From Lentilactobacillus kribbianus (lineage in GTDB: Bacteria; Bacillota; Bacilli; Lactobacillales; Lactobacillaceae), in NCBI RefSeq assembly GCF_013184075.1, contig NZ_JABEQQ010000001.1, positions 124,001-188,000 of the forward strand: a stretch of 64,000 nucleotides of DNA, written 5' to 3'. A program made the position numbers and the translations under genes. Of the stretch, positions 24,106-31,325 are shown piece by piece; the stretch's first letter is position 1; each line of letters begins with the position of its first letter. Under the pieces are notes generated by a model. That model saw only the letters and a program-made list of their open reading frames with translations, was not told the origin of the DNA and did no database searches.

Positions 24106-24378
24106 ATGGCTAAAAATACTGAACCATCAGCAGAACAAGCTAAATTCCACGTTGGTGACGAAGTCGGCTTTAAGTTAGATAAAGAAGACTTTACTGGATT
24201 TATTGATAAAGGTTATACTAATTCATTTTTAATTACATTTGAATCGGCTGATCCCGAGATTATCGATAAATATCACAACAAAGTAGTTATCAATAACAAG
24301 GCCTTAACTTTGATTAAGGCTGCTCCTCAACCAGAAGTAGAAGAAACTGAAGATGACGCTGAAGACGAAAAGAAGTAA
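24106..24378 (+). CDS. DUF2187 (KOW-like) small protein
   Basis: A 90-residue acidic protein. Residues about 12-70 match the YkvS/DUF2187 KOW-type beta-barrel domain (KFHVGDEVGFKL at its start), and the C-terminal 18 residues are a Glu/Asp tail. The function is unknown; KOW domains often bind nucleic acid or ribosomal partners. GGAGAT precedes the ATG. It is monocistronic, with its own strong promoter and a terminator overlapping its stop codon. Confidence 0.85.
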   Translation: MAKNTEPSAEQAKFHVGDEVGFKLDKEDFTGFIDKGYTNSFLITFESADPEIIDKYHNKVVINNKALTLIKAAPQPEVEETEDDAEDEKK

Positions 24379-24406
24379 CTTCAATTGAAGTTACTTCTTT
24401 TTTATT
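24370..24406. terminator. Terminator between the DUF2187 and B3/4 genes
   Basis: A perfect palindromic stem (AAGAAGTAACTT and its complement) is followed by CTTTTTTATTT on the plus strand. The minus-strand T run is shorter, so it mainly serves the plus-strand gene. Confidence 0.85.
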
Positions 24407-25109
24407 TGTTGTCAGTTTTATTTTTTGTCAACTTAAAGGTTTTTACCGTAGTTTTAAAATATGTTTGTAAATGTTGTTGTAGTTCATCCATTGCTGCATC
24501 TGCTCGTTGAGCCTGTTCTTTATTTACTGATTCAATAACCAGTATTGCGTTGGCAGTATTTTCAGTTAACATTGTTCTTTTAGCCTCACGCCAGTTAAGA
24601 CAACGACAAATGGCGCCAGTATCATCAGCATAAATCATTTCATTAGGTAATGCTGGTGAGTCAGCCTCAGATCCCAATGGCCAAAAAGATTCTCCACCAG
24701 TGGCCAACCCCAAAGTCATGCTACCATCAATTTGATCAACATCTTCTCCACCAACAGGTACCCCATATTTCATGGAAACACTATTATAAAAATCTACTAA
24801 CGGATTAATACTAGCAAATTGATGTCATTGACTAACCCGCTTTAATAAAGCCTCGATAGAAGAACGAGCGCCTTTTTTGGTTTTAAATTTTCTAAGAGCC
24901 TGACGCCACTGAGCTACTACTTCATTTTCACTAAAAACGTCAGCCGTAATAAATTGTTGTGCATCCCTAGTTGCGCTCTCTAATAACTTATTAAATGTCG
25001 CTTCTTGGTCATTACTTTGGTGGTTATCAATATCTTGTAACGCCAATAAATTTATTTGACCTTCAGGAAATAATTCCCAAAATTCCGGTTTTGCAATTAC
25101 AGTTTGCAT
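24402..25109 (-). pseudogene. B3/4-domain protein interrupted by an in-frame stop
   Basis: Two same-frame pieces make one B3/4-domain protein (the editing-type domain of phenylalanyl-tRNA synthetase beta, found as a free-standing protein). The N-terminal piece (25109 to 24825) ends ALLKRVSQ at a TGA at 24825-24827. The frame then reads HQFASINPLVDFYNSVS and continues from 24773 as KYGVPVGGEDVDQIDG, typical of intact homologues. No frameshift is needed; one base change would explain it. A sequencing error cannot be excluded. GGAGG precedes the start, 2 bp after the GNAT gene. Confidence 0.85.
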
Positions 25110-25111
25110 TA

Positions 25112-25633
25112 TTATTCCTCCAATATTTTAGTCATAATCCAATCACTTTGAACACTATTACCAAGGGTAAAAATATGTTTTTGGGTGCGCAAAAAGCCAG
25201 CTTGAAGATAAAATTGTTGTGCCAATAAATTATGTTCCCATACCCCTAACCAGACCGCCGTTTTTTTTAGTTGAACGGCTTTTTTTATTGCCCAATCCAG
25301 TAATTGTTGCCCCACTCCCAATTGCTGATATTCTTCAACCACATAGATTCGTTGTATCTCTAAAGCGTGCGGATAATCAGGCTCCGTTTGGGCTGCTGCA
25401 ACATTGATTTTTAAATAACCCACTACCCTAGATCCAGATTCAGCAAAATAAAACTGAGAGTCTGGATTAGCCAACTCCTTTTTTAATTTTATCTCATTAA
25501 AATGGTTAGCTAGATAACGCTTCAGGTCAGCGGCGGTATTTTGCATTCCAAAAGTATCCACAAAAGTTTGGCGACTGATTTCAACTAACTTATCTATGTC
25601 CGTTACTTGAACTGTCTTTATTTTGATTTTCAT
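25112..25633 (-). CDS. GNAT family N-acetyltransferase
   Basis: A 173-residue GCN5-related acetyltransferase. The acetyl-CoA-binding motif A reads IYVVEEYQQLGVGQQLLDWA (about residues 104-123), with the Q-x-x-G-V-G loop, and motif B contains WEHNLLAQQFYLQAGF. The substrate is unknown; relatives act on small amines or polyamines. The start codon lies inside the end of the marR gene (44-bp overlap), and the stop is 2 bp before the B3/4 pseudogene, so the three form one operon. Confidence 0.88.
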   Translation of the reverse strand: MKIKIKTVQVTDIDKLVEISRQTFVDTFGMQNTAADLKRYLANHFNEIKLKKELANPDSQFYFAESGSRVVGYLKINVAAAQTEPDYPHALEIQRIYVVEEYQQLGVGQQLLDWAIKKAVQLKKTAVWLGVWEHNLLAQQFYLQAGFLRTQKHIFTLGNSVQSDWIMTKILEE

Positions 25634-26093
25634 ACTGCTTCAGGTACCTCCTGGTGCCACCACCTTTAACCAAATTCCAATCACCATTAACGTTAACCTC
25701 TACACGTTTTAATAGTTTTTGTAGTTGCTCAGCCTCCGTAGAGCTAAGACCAGTTAACGCTATCTGATTGGAGTAATCATTTTCCATCTTAATGATTGGA
25801 TAAATGGCTAGGCCCCGTTCGGTAGCAAAAATTTGTTTATTTTTTTTATTGCTCGCGTTACTTTGTCGTTTGATTAATCCATTGGTTTCTAGTTTTTTAA
25901 CTGCCCGCGCTACCGTAGACCGATCTACTTTTAAGATGGCAGATAATTCTTCAGAAATAATTCCTGGTTGTTCACAAATTCGAACCAAATAAAGATATTG
26001 TCCCTTTGTTAAATCATATGGCTTAAATTCAATGTTACTAATCGAATCTAGCGCTCGTGCAATATTGCCTAATGATCTCAAAATTTCTACCAT
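25590..26093 (-). CDS. MarR family transcriptional regulator
   Basis: A 167-residue winged-helix regulator: the DNA-binding region is about residues 40-100, with LKVDRSTVARAVKKLETNGLI as recognition helix and the start of the wing. It heads the marR-GNAT-B3/4 operon. A perfect palindrome, TTGCAAATGCAA, overlaps the -35 region of its promoter and is a plausible autoregulatory operator. The ligand is unknown. The last 25 residues (after GDWNLVKGGG) are longer than usual for the family and overlap the GNAT gene. AGGAG precedes the ATG at 26091-26093. Confidence 0.88.
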   Translation of the reverse strand: MVEILRSLGNIARALDSISNIEFKPYDLTKGQYLYLVRICEQPGIISEELSAILKVDRSTVARAVKKLETNGLIKRQSNASNKKNKQIFATERGLAIYPIIKMENDYSNQIALTGLSSTEAEQLQKLLKRVEVNVNGDWNLVKGGGTRRYLKQYENQNKDSSSNGHR

Positions 26094-26123
26094 ATATTTT
26101 CTCCTACTTAAACATCTTACTTT

Positions 26124-26151
26124 ATTATATGGGATTTTGTTGCAAATGCAA
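26124..26151 (-). promoter_or_regulatory. marR promoter with palindromic operator
   Basis: The -10 is TATAAT (26124-26129, minus strand). The region 16-17 bp upstream reads TTGCAT/ATTGCA as -35. The perfect 12-bp palindrome TTGCAAATGCAA (26140-26151) overlaps it, a typical place for MarR repressor binding. Confidence 0.65.
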
Positions 26152-26238
26152 TATTATATCTATGAATACCCGTTATAGTATTTGCTAAACCAAAACGATA
26201 ATAATCAACATTGTTCAATAAGTGCATCAACAAGTGCA

Positions 26239-26268
26239 TTGACAAATTAGTAACACATTGTTTAATAT
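26239..26268 (+). promoter_or_regulatory. Promoter of the rhodanese-cstR operon
   Basis: -35 TTGACA (26239-26244), -10 TAATAT (26263-26268) with an 18-bp spacer, or TTAATA with 17. The -10 lies inside the CstR-type palindrome. Two direct copies of AAGTGCAT-NN-AC (26219-26230 and 26232-26243) run into the -35. Confidence 0.8.
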
Positions 26269-26285
26269 ACCCTATGAGGTATATT
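26264..26285. promoter_or_regulatory. CstR-type operator
   Basis: Inverted repeat AATATACC-CTATGA-GGTATATT. CsoR/CstR-family operators are AT-rich arms around a C/G tract (ATACCC...GGGTAT), and this matches that design. It covers the -10 and the transcription start of the operon that encodes a CstR, so autorepression is the natural reading. Confidence 0.75.
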
Positions 26286-26305
26286 AAATTAATTGGAGGC
26301 AGTCT

Positions 26306-26620
26306 ATGTTTTCCTTATTTCACCGTATTCCCAGCATTTCAACAACGGAATTAACCGCTCAAATCAAACGGCGGCCGACATTGTTAGATGTTCGCACCGC
26401 TACTGAATATCGTTCTGGGCACATCGCTATTGCTACGAATTGGCCGCTAGCTAAAATTAATCAGTATAAACGTCAAACCAGTGAACCAATCTATTTGATT
26501 TGTCAATCTGGTCGTCGCAGTAAACAGGCCGCTAAAATTTTACGAACCAATGGTTATCAAGTGATTAATGTCCGCGGTGGTATGAATTCATGGACTGGTC
26601 CCATTCGTAGTGGCAAATAA
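26306..26620 (+). CDS. Rhodanese-like sulfurtransferase (first copy)
   Basis: A 104-residue single-domain rhodanese. The active-site loop is CQSGRRS with the persulfide-carrying cysteine C66, preceded by the LLDVRTATEYRSGHI block. It lacks a signal peptide and should act in the cytoplasm, moving sulfane sulfur between thiols. It is the first gene of a three-gene operon with a second rhodanese and a CstR-type sensor. GGAGG lies ten bases before the ATG. Confidence 0.92.
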   Translation: MFSLFHRIPSISTTELTAQIKRRPTLLDVRTATEYRSGHIAIATNWPLAKINQYKRQTSEPIYLICQSGRRSKQAAKILRTNGYQVINVRGGMNSWTGPIRSGK

Positions 26621-26645
26621 CTCTATTTTTTCAAAGGAGATTTTT

Positions 26646-26942
26646 ATGTTTAATAATATTACAACCGTTGAATTAGCAACCAAAATGCAAGCTGGTTCAG
26701 TGGACTTAATCGATGTCAGAGAAGACTATGAGTTTAATGATGGGCATGTTCCTGGCGCCGTTAATCTACCGCTGAGCCAATTAGCTAATAATTATAAGAA
26801 TTTATCACCAGATCACGCTTATTATTTAATTTGTCGTTCTGGTGCCCGCTCGGCTAATGCTGCTGCTTTTTTAACCCAACAAGGTTATCAAGTTACTAAC
26901 GTTACTGGGGGTATGTTAGCGTGGGAAGGTGCGGTAATATAA
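26646..26942 (+). CDS. Rhodanese-like sulfurtransferase (second copy)
   Basis: A 98-residue single-domain rhodanese with active-site loop CRSGARS and catalytic C63, and the DVREDYEFNDGHVPGAVNLP block. I start at the ATG at 26646 because AAAGGAG is seven bases upstream; the longer frame from 26610 overlaps the first gene. It is diverged from the first copy, especially at the N-terminus, so it is not a recent duplication. Its stop codon overlaps the cstR start by one base. Confidence 0.92.
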   Translation: MFNNITTVELATKMQAGSVDLIDVREDYEFNDGHVPGAVNLPLSQLANNYKNLSPDHAYYLICRSGARSANAAAFLTQQGYQVTNVTGGMLAWEGAVI

Positions 26943-27202
26943 TGGCTACTTGTGATAAAACCGTCTTGAACCGTTTAAAACGGACGGAAGGCCAACTTCG
27001 CGGCGTGCAAAAAATGCTTACCGAAGACCAAGATTGTGCCGCCATTGTCACTCAGTTAAGTGCCGTTCGTTCTAGTGTAGATCGCATTATGGGTCTGATT
27101 GTCGCTGAAAATTTAAAAAACTGTTTTGAAAACCCAGAAATAAATACAGCTACCCAAGAAAAAAAAGTGGCCGAAGCTATTAAATTAATTATGAAAAAAT
27201 AA
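26942..27202 (+). CDS. cstR: Persulfide-sensing repressor CstR (CsoR family)
   Basis: An 86-residue all-helical CsoR/RcnR-family repressor. The two conserved cysteines are C32 (DQDCAAIVTQ) and C61 (NLKNCF). The histidine four residues before the second cysteine in copper-sensing CsoR is N57 here, which is the CstR pattern of Staphylococcus aureus, where the cysteines form di- to tetrasulfide links. The coupling to two rhodaneses supports a persulfide sensor. The ATG at 26942 overlaps the preceding stop; GGAAGGTG lies upstream. Cys4 near the N-terminus is additional. Confidence 0.88.
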   Translation: MATCDKTVLNRLKRTEGQLRGVQKMLTEDQDCAAIVTQLSAVRSSVDRIMGLIVAENLKNCFENPEINTATQEKKVAEAIKLIMKK

Positions 27203-27246
27203 AAAGTCCCCTGAAACTGTCACATACCAGTTTCGGGGGTTTTTAT
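27203..27246. terminator. Bidirectional terminator between cstR and har
   Basis: Stem CCCCTGAAACTG with CAGTTTCGGGGG (loop about 8), flanked by A and T runs. It serves both convergent genes. Confidence 0.9.
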
Positions 27247-28601
27247 TATTTGATAGTAGCGAATAAATCATTAAATGCTTCGGTCATGGTTGGATGGGCG
27301 TAAATTTGATCTCGTAGTACTTCATAATGTAGGTGTTGGTGCATAGCTAAAGAAACAACGTTAATTAATTCTTGAGCATCAATACAGTACAACGTGGCTC
27401 CTAGAATTTCATGAGTTTCTGGACTCACTAATACTTTTAAGTATCCGGTAGTATTTCCCAATACATGAGCCTTAGGAACTGCTTTGGTGGCTAATTTCCC
27501 CACTTTGTAAGCAATTTGCTCTTTTTGAGCTTGTTCTTCATTTATACCAATCGTTGCTATAGGGGTGTTTAAAAAGACAACGTGTGGAACTAATTCTTGT
27601 TCTAGTACCGTTCGCTTACCATCTCCTACTAACTGATCTAATACAATCCGGTAGTCATCCAAGGAAAGATATGTAAATTGTGCCCCGCCTCGAACATCTC
27701 CCATTGCCCAAATATTTTTAACATTAGTGCGGAGATGATCATCGACAATAATGCCCCGCTGATTAGTGGCAATACCAGCATTTTTTAAACCTAAATGAGC
27801 AATATTAGCTTTTCTACCAGTGGCCACCAAAATGGTATCGGCTGTTATTTGCTGAGCCTGACCCGCCCGTTCAAATTCGATTCGAGCCGCTCCGACCTGA
27901 TCGACCACCTTAGTTACCTGAGCTTTTAATTCAAATTGCACTCCCTTAGCCGCCAAATCCCGTTGTACCGCTACTGCTAATTCACGTTCATCTCGTGGCA
28001 TAAATTGATCATTAGCATCAATAATTGTGACCTGCGAGCCAAAGTTAGCATAGATAGAAGCAAACTCTAGCCCAATATAGCCGCCACCGATAATCACTAA
28101 TTTTTGGGGTAATCGTTTTTGATCCATTAAAGTTTCACTGGTTTGCATAAAAATACTATCTTTGAGACCAGTAATCTCTGGAATGATGGGCGTACTACCA
28201 GTATTAATAAAAATACGGTCACCACTAATTTGATCAGTTTTGCCATTTTGATAAGTAACTTTAAGTTGCTTCGGTGCTTCGAACTCTGCCCAGCCGTTTA
28301 AAACAGTTACGGTCGCTTGATCGCTTAATTTATGAAGATTACTGTACCGCAACGTACCAGTTACATCGTTTTTATTCATGATAGCATTGAAATAATTTTC
28401 TTGAGCGTCACCCAAGCGATTATTTTGCGAGCTGGTTAATAATGTTTTGGTCGGAATGCAAGCTACGTTAATACATGTTCCCCCATACATCTTATCGGAT
28501 GCTTCAATCATAATTACCGATTCCCCTCGGTTAGCCAAAGCACCGGCCAAAGTTTTTGCCGCCTTACCAAAGCCAATAAAAACGTTTTGTGCAGTAATCA
28601 T
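27246..28601 (-). CDS. RclA/Har-type flavoprotein disulfide reductase (probable hypothiocyanous acid reductase)
   Basis: A 451-residue class I pyridine nucleotide-disulfide oxidoreductase. FAD binds at the N-terminus (VFIGFGKAAKTLAG). The redox pair is C43 and C48 in YGGTCINVACIPTKTL, the same spacing and context as RclA and streptococcal Har. The NAD(P)H-binding LVIIGGGYIGLEF lies near 170, a second FAD motif is GDVRGGAQF, and HPTMTEAFNDLF ends the dimer domain. RclA/Har reduces hypothiocyanous acid with NAD(P)H; MerA-like or dihydrolipoamide activity is less likely without the matching partner genes. AGGGAGG precedes the ATG. Confidence 0.85.
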   Translation of the reverse strand: MITAQNVFIGFGKAAKTLAGALANRGESVIMIEASDKMYGGTCINVACIPTKTLLTSSQNNRLGDAQENYFNAIMNKNDVTGTLRYSNLHKLSDQATVTVLNGWAEFEAPKQLKVTYQNGKTDQISGDRIFINTGSTPIIPEITGLKDSIFMQTSETLMDQKRLPQKLVIIGGGYIGLEFASIYANFGSQVTIIDANDQFMPRDERELAVAVQRDLAAKGVQFELKAQVTKVVDQVGAARIEFERAGQAQQITADTILVATGRKANIAHLGLKNAGIATNQRGIIVDDHLRTNVKNIWAMGDVRGGAQFTYLSLDDYRIVLDQLVGDGKRTVLEQELVPHVVFLNTPIATIGINEEQAQKEQIAYKVGKLATKAVPKAHVLGNTTGYLKVLVSPETHEILGATLYCIDAQELINVVSLAMHQHLHYEVLRDQIYAHPTMTEAFNDLFATIK

Positions 28602-28640
28602 AAGTAATTCCTCCCTAAATTTTGAATTAAGATTAAGCCC

Positions 28641-28670
28641 ATGTTAGTAATAAATGTCACCGGGTGTCAA
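28641..28670 (-). promoter_or_regulatory. Promoter of the har-like gene
   Basis: On the minus strand: -35 TTGACA (28665-28670), 18-bp spacer, -10 TAACAT (28641-28646). It lies about 40 bp before the start codon. No RclR-like or other operator is evident. Confidence 0.6.
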
Positions 28671-28699
28671 ACGATTGGCTCAAATAAGGATTTAAACAC

Positions 28700-28729
28700 A
28701 AAAAAACACCCACCAATTGGTGAGTGTTT
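28700..28729 (-). terminator. Terminator after rpsI
   Basis: A 10-bp stem (AACACTCACC with GGTGGGTGTT, one wobble, 4-base loop), followed on the minus strand by a run of T. It ends the rplM-rpsI transcript. Confidence 0.9.
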
Positions 28730-28750
28730 GGCAAAACGAAAAGATAAATC

Positions 28751-29143
28751 TTAACGCTTTGAGAATTGTGAAGCTTTACGAGCTTTCTTAAGACCTGGCT
28801 TCTTACGTTCCTTCATACGAGGGTCACGAGTAAGTAAACCAGCACGCTTTAGTGGACCACGGAAGTCTGGATCAACTTCGAGAAGTGCACGAGCGATACC
28901 ATGACGAGTTGCGCCGGCTTGACCGGAGAAACCACCACCGTTAACGTTAACCAAGGCATCATAGTTGCCAAGAGTTTCAGTTACGTTGAATGGTTGCATA
29001 ACAACTTCACGTAAATTAGCAAAAGGAATGTATTCTTCGATTGCTTTATCATTCATAACAATTTTACCAGTGCCGGGAACTAAACGAACCCGTGCCACTG
29101 AATCTTTACGACGGCCAGTGCCGCGATATTGTACTTGAGCCAA
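28751..29143 (-). CDS. rpsI: 30S ribosomal protein S9
   Basis: A 130-residue S9. The basic C-terminal tail ends [12 protein letters not shown], the SKR end that reaches the P-site tRNA. The N-terminal [16 protein letters not shown] block is typical. It lies 13 bp after rplM in the conserved rplM-rpsI pair. Confidence 0.97.
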   Translation of the reverse strand: MAQVQYRGTGRRKDSVARVRLVPGTGKIVMNDKAIEEYIPFANLREVVMQPFNVTETLGNYDALVNVNGGGFSGQAGATRHGIARALLEVDPDFRGPLKRAGLLTRDPRMKERKKPGLKKARKASQFSKR

Positions 29144-29156
29144 TGCTGTTTCCTCC

Positions 29157-29600
29157 TTAGATTAAGTTAGTAATGTCCAAAACTTCTGGTTTTTGTGCTT
29201 GTTGTTCGTAGTCAGGACCTGCATAAACATGCAACTTCAAACCAATTTTGCGACCTAACGTTCCGTGAGGAAGCATACCCTTAACTGAAGTTTCGATTAA
29301 CTTTTCAGGGTTCTTGTCGCGGAAGTCACCAGCAGTTCTTTGTTTCAAACCACCGATAAACTTACTGTGACGGTAGTACATTTTCTTTTTAGCCTTGTGA
29401 CCGGTAAGGGCTACTTGACCAGCGTTAATAACGATAACGTTATCACCAGTATCCACATTGGGAGTGAATGTTGGTTTATTTTTTCCTCTTAAGATTGAAG
29501 CGACAACTGTTGATAAACGTCCCAAAGGAACATCAGTTGCATCGATAACGTACCATTTACGTTCTACTTCACCTGGTTTTGCCATATATGTTGTACGCAC
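29157..29600 (-). CDS. rplM: 50S ribosomal protein L13
   Basis: A 147-residue L13, an early assembly protein of the large subunit. I start at the GTG at 29598-29600 ([16 protein letters not shown]), because GGAGG is eight bases upstream and the family begins with M-R-T-T-Y-M. The in-frame ATG five codons earlier overlaps the Shine-Dalgarno site. The gene is preceded by a structured leader (29625-29673). Confidence 0.96.
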   Translation of the reverse strand: MRTTYMAKPGEVERKWYVIDATDVPLGRLSTVVASILRGKNKPTFTPNVDTGDNVIVINAGQVALTGHKAKKKMYYRHSKFIGGLKQRTAGDFRDKNPEKLIETSVKGMLPHGTLGRKIGLKLHVYAGPDYEQQAQKPEVLDITNLI

Positions 29601-29624
29601 GTTTGATTCCTCCATGTTCTGTGT

Positions 29625-29673
29625 TTGTTTGACACCAAAATAAGATTCCGGGGCTTATCAGTGGGGCAAACAA
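29625..29673 (-). ncRNA. Structured leader of rplM (L13 leader candidate)
   Basis: Within the 5' leader, a closing stem TTGTTTG/CAAACAA (29667-29673 with 29625-29631) encloses an inner ATAAG/CTTAT hairpin with flanking CAC/GTG pairing. The position and size fit the Firmicute L13 leader family, thought to bind L13 for autoregulation. Assignment to that Rfam family is from memory and not tested. Confidence 0.6.
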
Positions 29674-29684
29674 TACCAACTACA

Positions 29685-29713
29685 ATAATACAAATTATTA
29701 TAACAAAAGTCAA
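29685..29713 (-). promoter_or_regulatory. Promoter of rplM-rpsI
   Basis: On the minus strand: -35 TTGACT (29708-29713), 17-bp spacer, -10 TATTAT (29685-29690). Transcription would start near 29678, giving a leader of about 78 nt. No terminator separates truA from this promoter, so read-through from the upstream block is possible. Confidence 0.85.
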
Positions 29714-29727
29714 TTTATTTCATTAAA

Positions 29728-30525
29728 TCAACGTTGATATTTTGGTATTTTTACCGGATGTTTCGGGTCATCACCTTCATAATAAACTCGTTTTAAATAA
29801 AGACCACTAGCTGGCATCGTTAAGCGCGCTTGGTTTCTATCCTTAACTTCAAATAAACGCTTAACATCAGTCACTGGACGAATACCGGCCCCAATCTGAA
29901 CCACTACCCCGACTAAAATTCGCACCATATTATATAAAAAGCCGTTACCATAAAACTCAATTTGCAATTCATTTTGATCAGTTAATAAGCGTGCTTCCGC
30001 CGAATAAATCGTTCTGACGTTAGACTTAGCTGAAGATCCTGACGCCACAAAGCTACTAAAATCATGTTCTCCAACCAATTGTGCCAATGCCGCATTAATC
30101 TTTTCCATGTCGACCGGATACTTCCAGTGCCCCGTATAATTGCGCTTAAATGGGTCAATAAATTCACCCAGGTCTAATCGATACATATATCGTTTGCCAG
30201 ACACGTCGTAACGTGCGTGAAAATTGCTAGCAACGATTTCAACTTTTTTAACCTGCATATCCAGTGGTAGCATACTGTTTAAGGCCCGATACATCGCTTG
30301 TTCGCTCATATCAAACGGAAAATCAAAATGAACTGTTTGTGCCAGTGCATGAACTCCGGCATCGGTGCGTCCGGAACCATATACAACAATAGCTGGATTC
30401 GGTGTTTTAGCCATTGTATTGACAATTTTGGTTAAAACCCCTTCAATTGTTCTTTTGTTTGGTTGACGCTGAAAGCCACTAAATCTAGTGCCATCATACG
30501 CCACTGTTATTTTGTATCGAATCAT
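29728..30525 (-). CDS. truA: tRNA pseudouridine(38-40) synthase TruA
   Basis: A 265-residue pseudouridine synthase acting on positions 38-40 of tRNA anticodon arms. The catalytic aspartate is D55 in SGRTDAGVHAL. Other blocks, FSGFQRQP near 15 and NGFLYNMVRILVG near 205, are standard. It starts 5 bp after ecfT and is the last gene of the ecfA1-ecfA2-ecfT-truA set, a common lactobacillal arrangement. Confidence 0.95.
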   Translation of the reverse strand: MIRYKITVAYDGTRFSGFQRQPNKRTIEGVLTKIVNTMAKTPNPAIVVYGSGRTDAGVHALAQTVHFDFPFDMSEQAMYRALNSMLPLDMQVKKVEIVASNFHARYDVSGKRYMYRLDLGEFIDPFKRNYTGHWKYPVDMEKINAALAQLVGEHDFSSFVASGSSAKSNVRTIYSAEARLLTDQNELQIEFYGNGFLYNMVRILVGVVVQIGAGIRPVTDVKRLFEVKDRNQARLTMPASGLYLKRVYYEGDDPKHPVKIPKYQR

Positions 30526-30530
30526 TATTC

Positions 30531-31325
30531 CTACTTTCTAACGAAGAAAATTAGTCCGCCCACCAGCAAAAAAACAACCCAAGTTAATGTATCTTTGACT
30601 TGCCAGTGGTAAACCCGATATTTACTTCGGTGTTCACTATCAGTAAACCCCCGTGCCTCCATTGCCGTTGATAATTCTTCAGCATGGTTAATAGCCCCAG
30701 TAAATAACGGAATTAGCAGTGGTACTGCCGTTTTAATTCGTTGCTTAAGACTACCACTCCCAAAATCAACTCCCCGAGAACGTTGCGCATTCATTATGGT
30801 AGTCATTTCATCCATTAAGGTTGGCACAAACCGCAGGGCAATCGATAACATTAGGGCCAAAGTATCGACCGGAAATTTAACTTTTTTTAGTGGTTTTAAA
30901 ATTGTTTGAACCCCATCAGCAATTGCTAGTGGCGATGTGGTTAAGGTCAATACGGTCGAAATCATGATGATTAATAAGAAGCGCACAAAGACGAACCCCC
31001 CATTAACCAAACCTAATTGAGTAATCGTAAAAGGTCCCCAGTGCCAGAGTACTTTACCACCCGCACTAAATAGAATTTGCAAAATGACGGTAAAAATAAT
31101 CAACCAAATCATCGGGCGAATTCCTTTAATGAAAAAACTGACTGAAATTCCTGAAAGTAAAATTGCCGCAATGATGAGTACCGATAAGATGGCATAGGTA
31201 ATTACGTTGTTAGCTAGAAAAATAATAGCCACAAAGTAAAAAGTTAACAGCAACTTAGATTGGGGACTCATTTGATGAATAAAGGAATTCCCTGGTAAAT
31301 AACGTCCTAAAATTAAATTATTCAT
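30531..31325 (-). CDS. ecfT: ECF transporter transmembrane protein EcfT
   Basis: A 264-residue integral membrane subunit with about five or six hydrophobic segments between residues 25 and 262. The two ATPase-coupling motifs of the Ala-Arg-Gly type appear as RSRG (about residue 182) and EARG (about residue 222). It joins EcfA1, EcfA2 and interchangeable substrate-binding S proteins to import vitamins and metals. It overlaps ecfA2 by 8 bp. No S component is encoded nearby, as expected for a group II ECF module. Confidence 0.95.
   Translation of the reverse strand: MNNLILGRYLPGNSFIHQMSPQSKLLLTFYFVAIIFLANNVITYAILSVLIIAAILLSGISVSFFIKGIRPMIWLIIFTVILQILFSAGGKVLWHWGPFTITQLGLVNGGFVFVRFLLIIMISTVLTLTTSPLAIADGVQTILKPLKKVKFPVDTLALMLSIALRFVPTLMDEMTTIMNAQRSRGVDFGSGSLKQRIKTAVPLLIPLFTGAINHAEELSTAMEARGFTDSEHRSKYRVYHWQVKDTLTWVVFLLVGGLIFFVRK

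Noticed and set aside
24825-24827. The in-frame TGA as recoded selenocysteine or tryptophan
   Set aside because: TGA is used as a normal stop here (for example for sufD and truA), and no SECIS-like hairpin or reason for recoding is visible.
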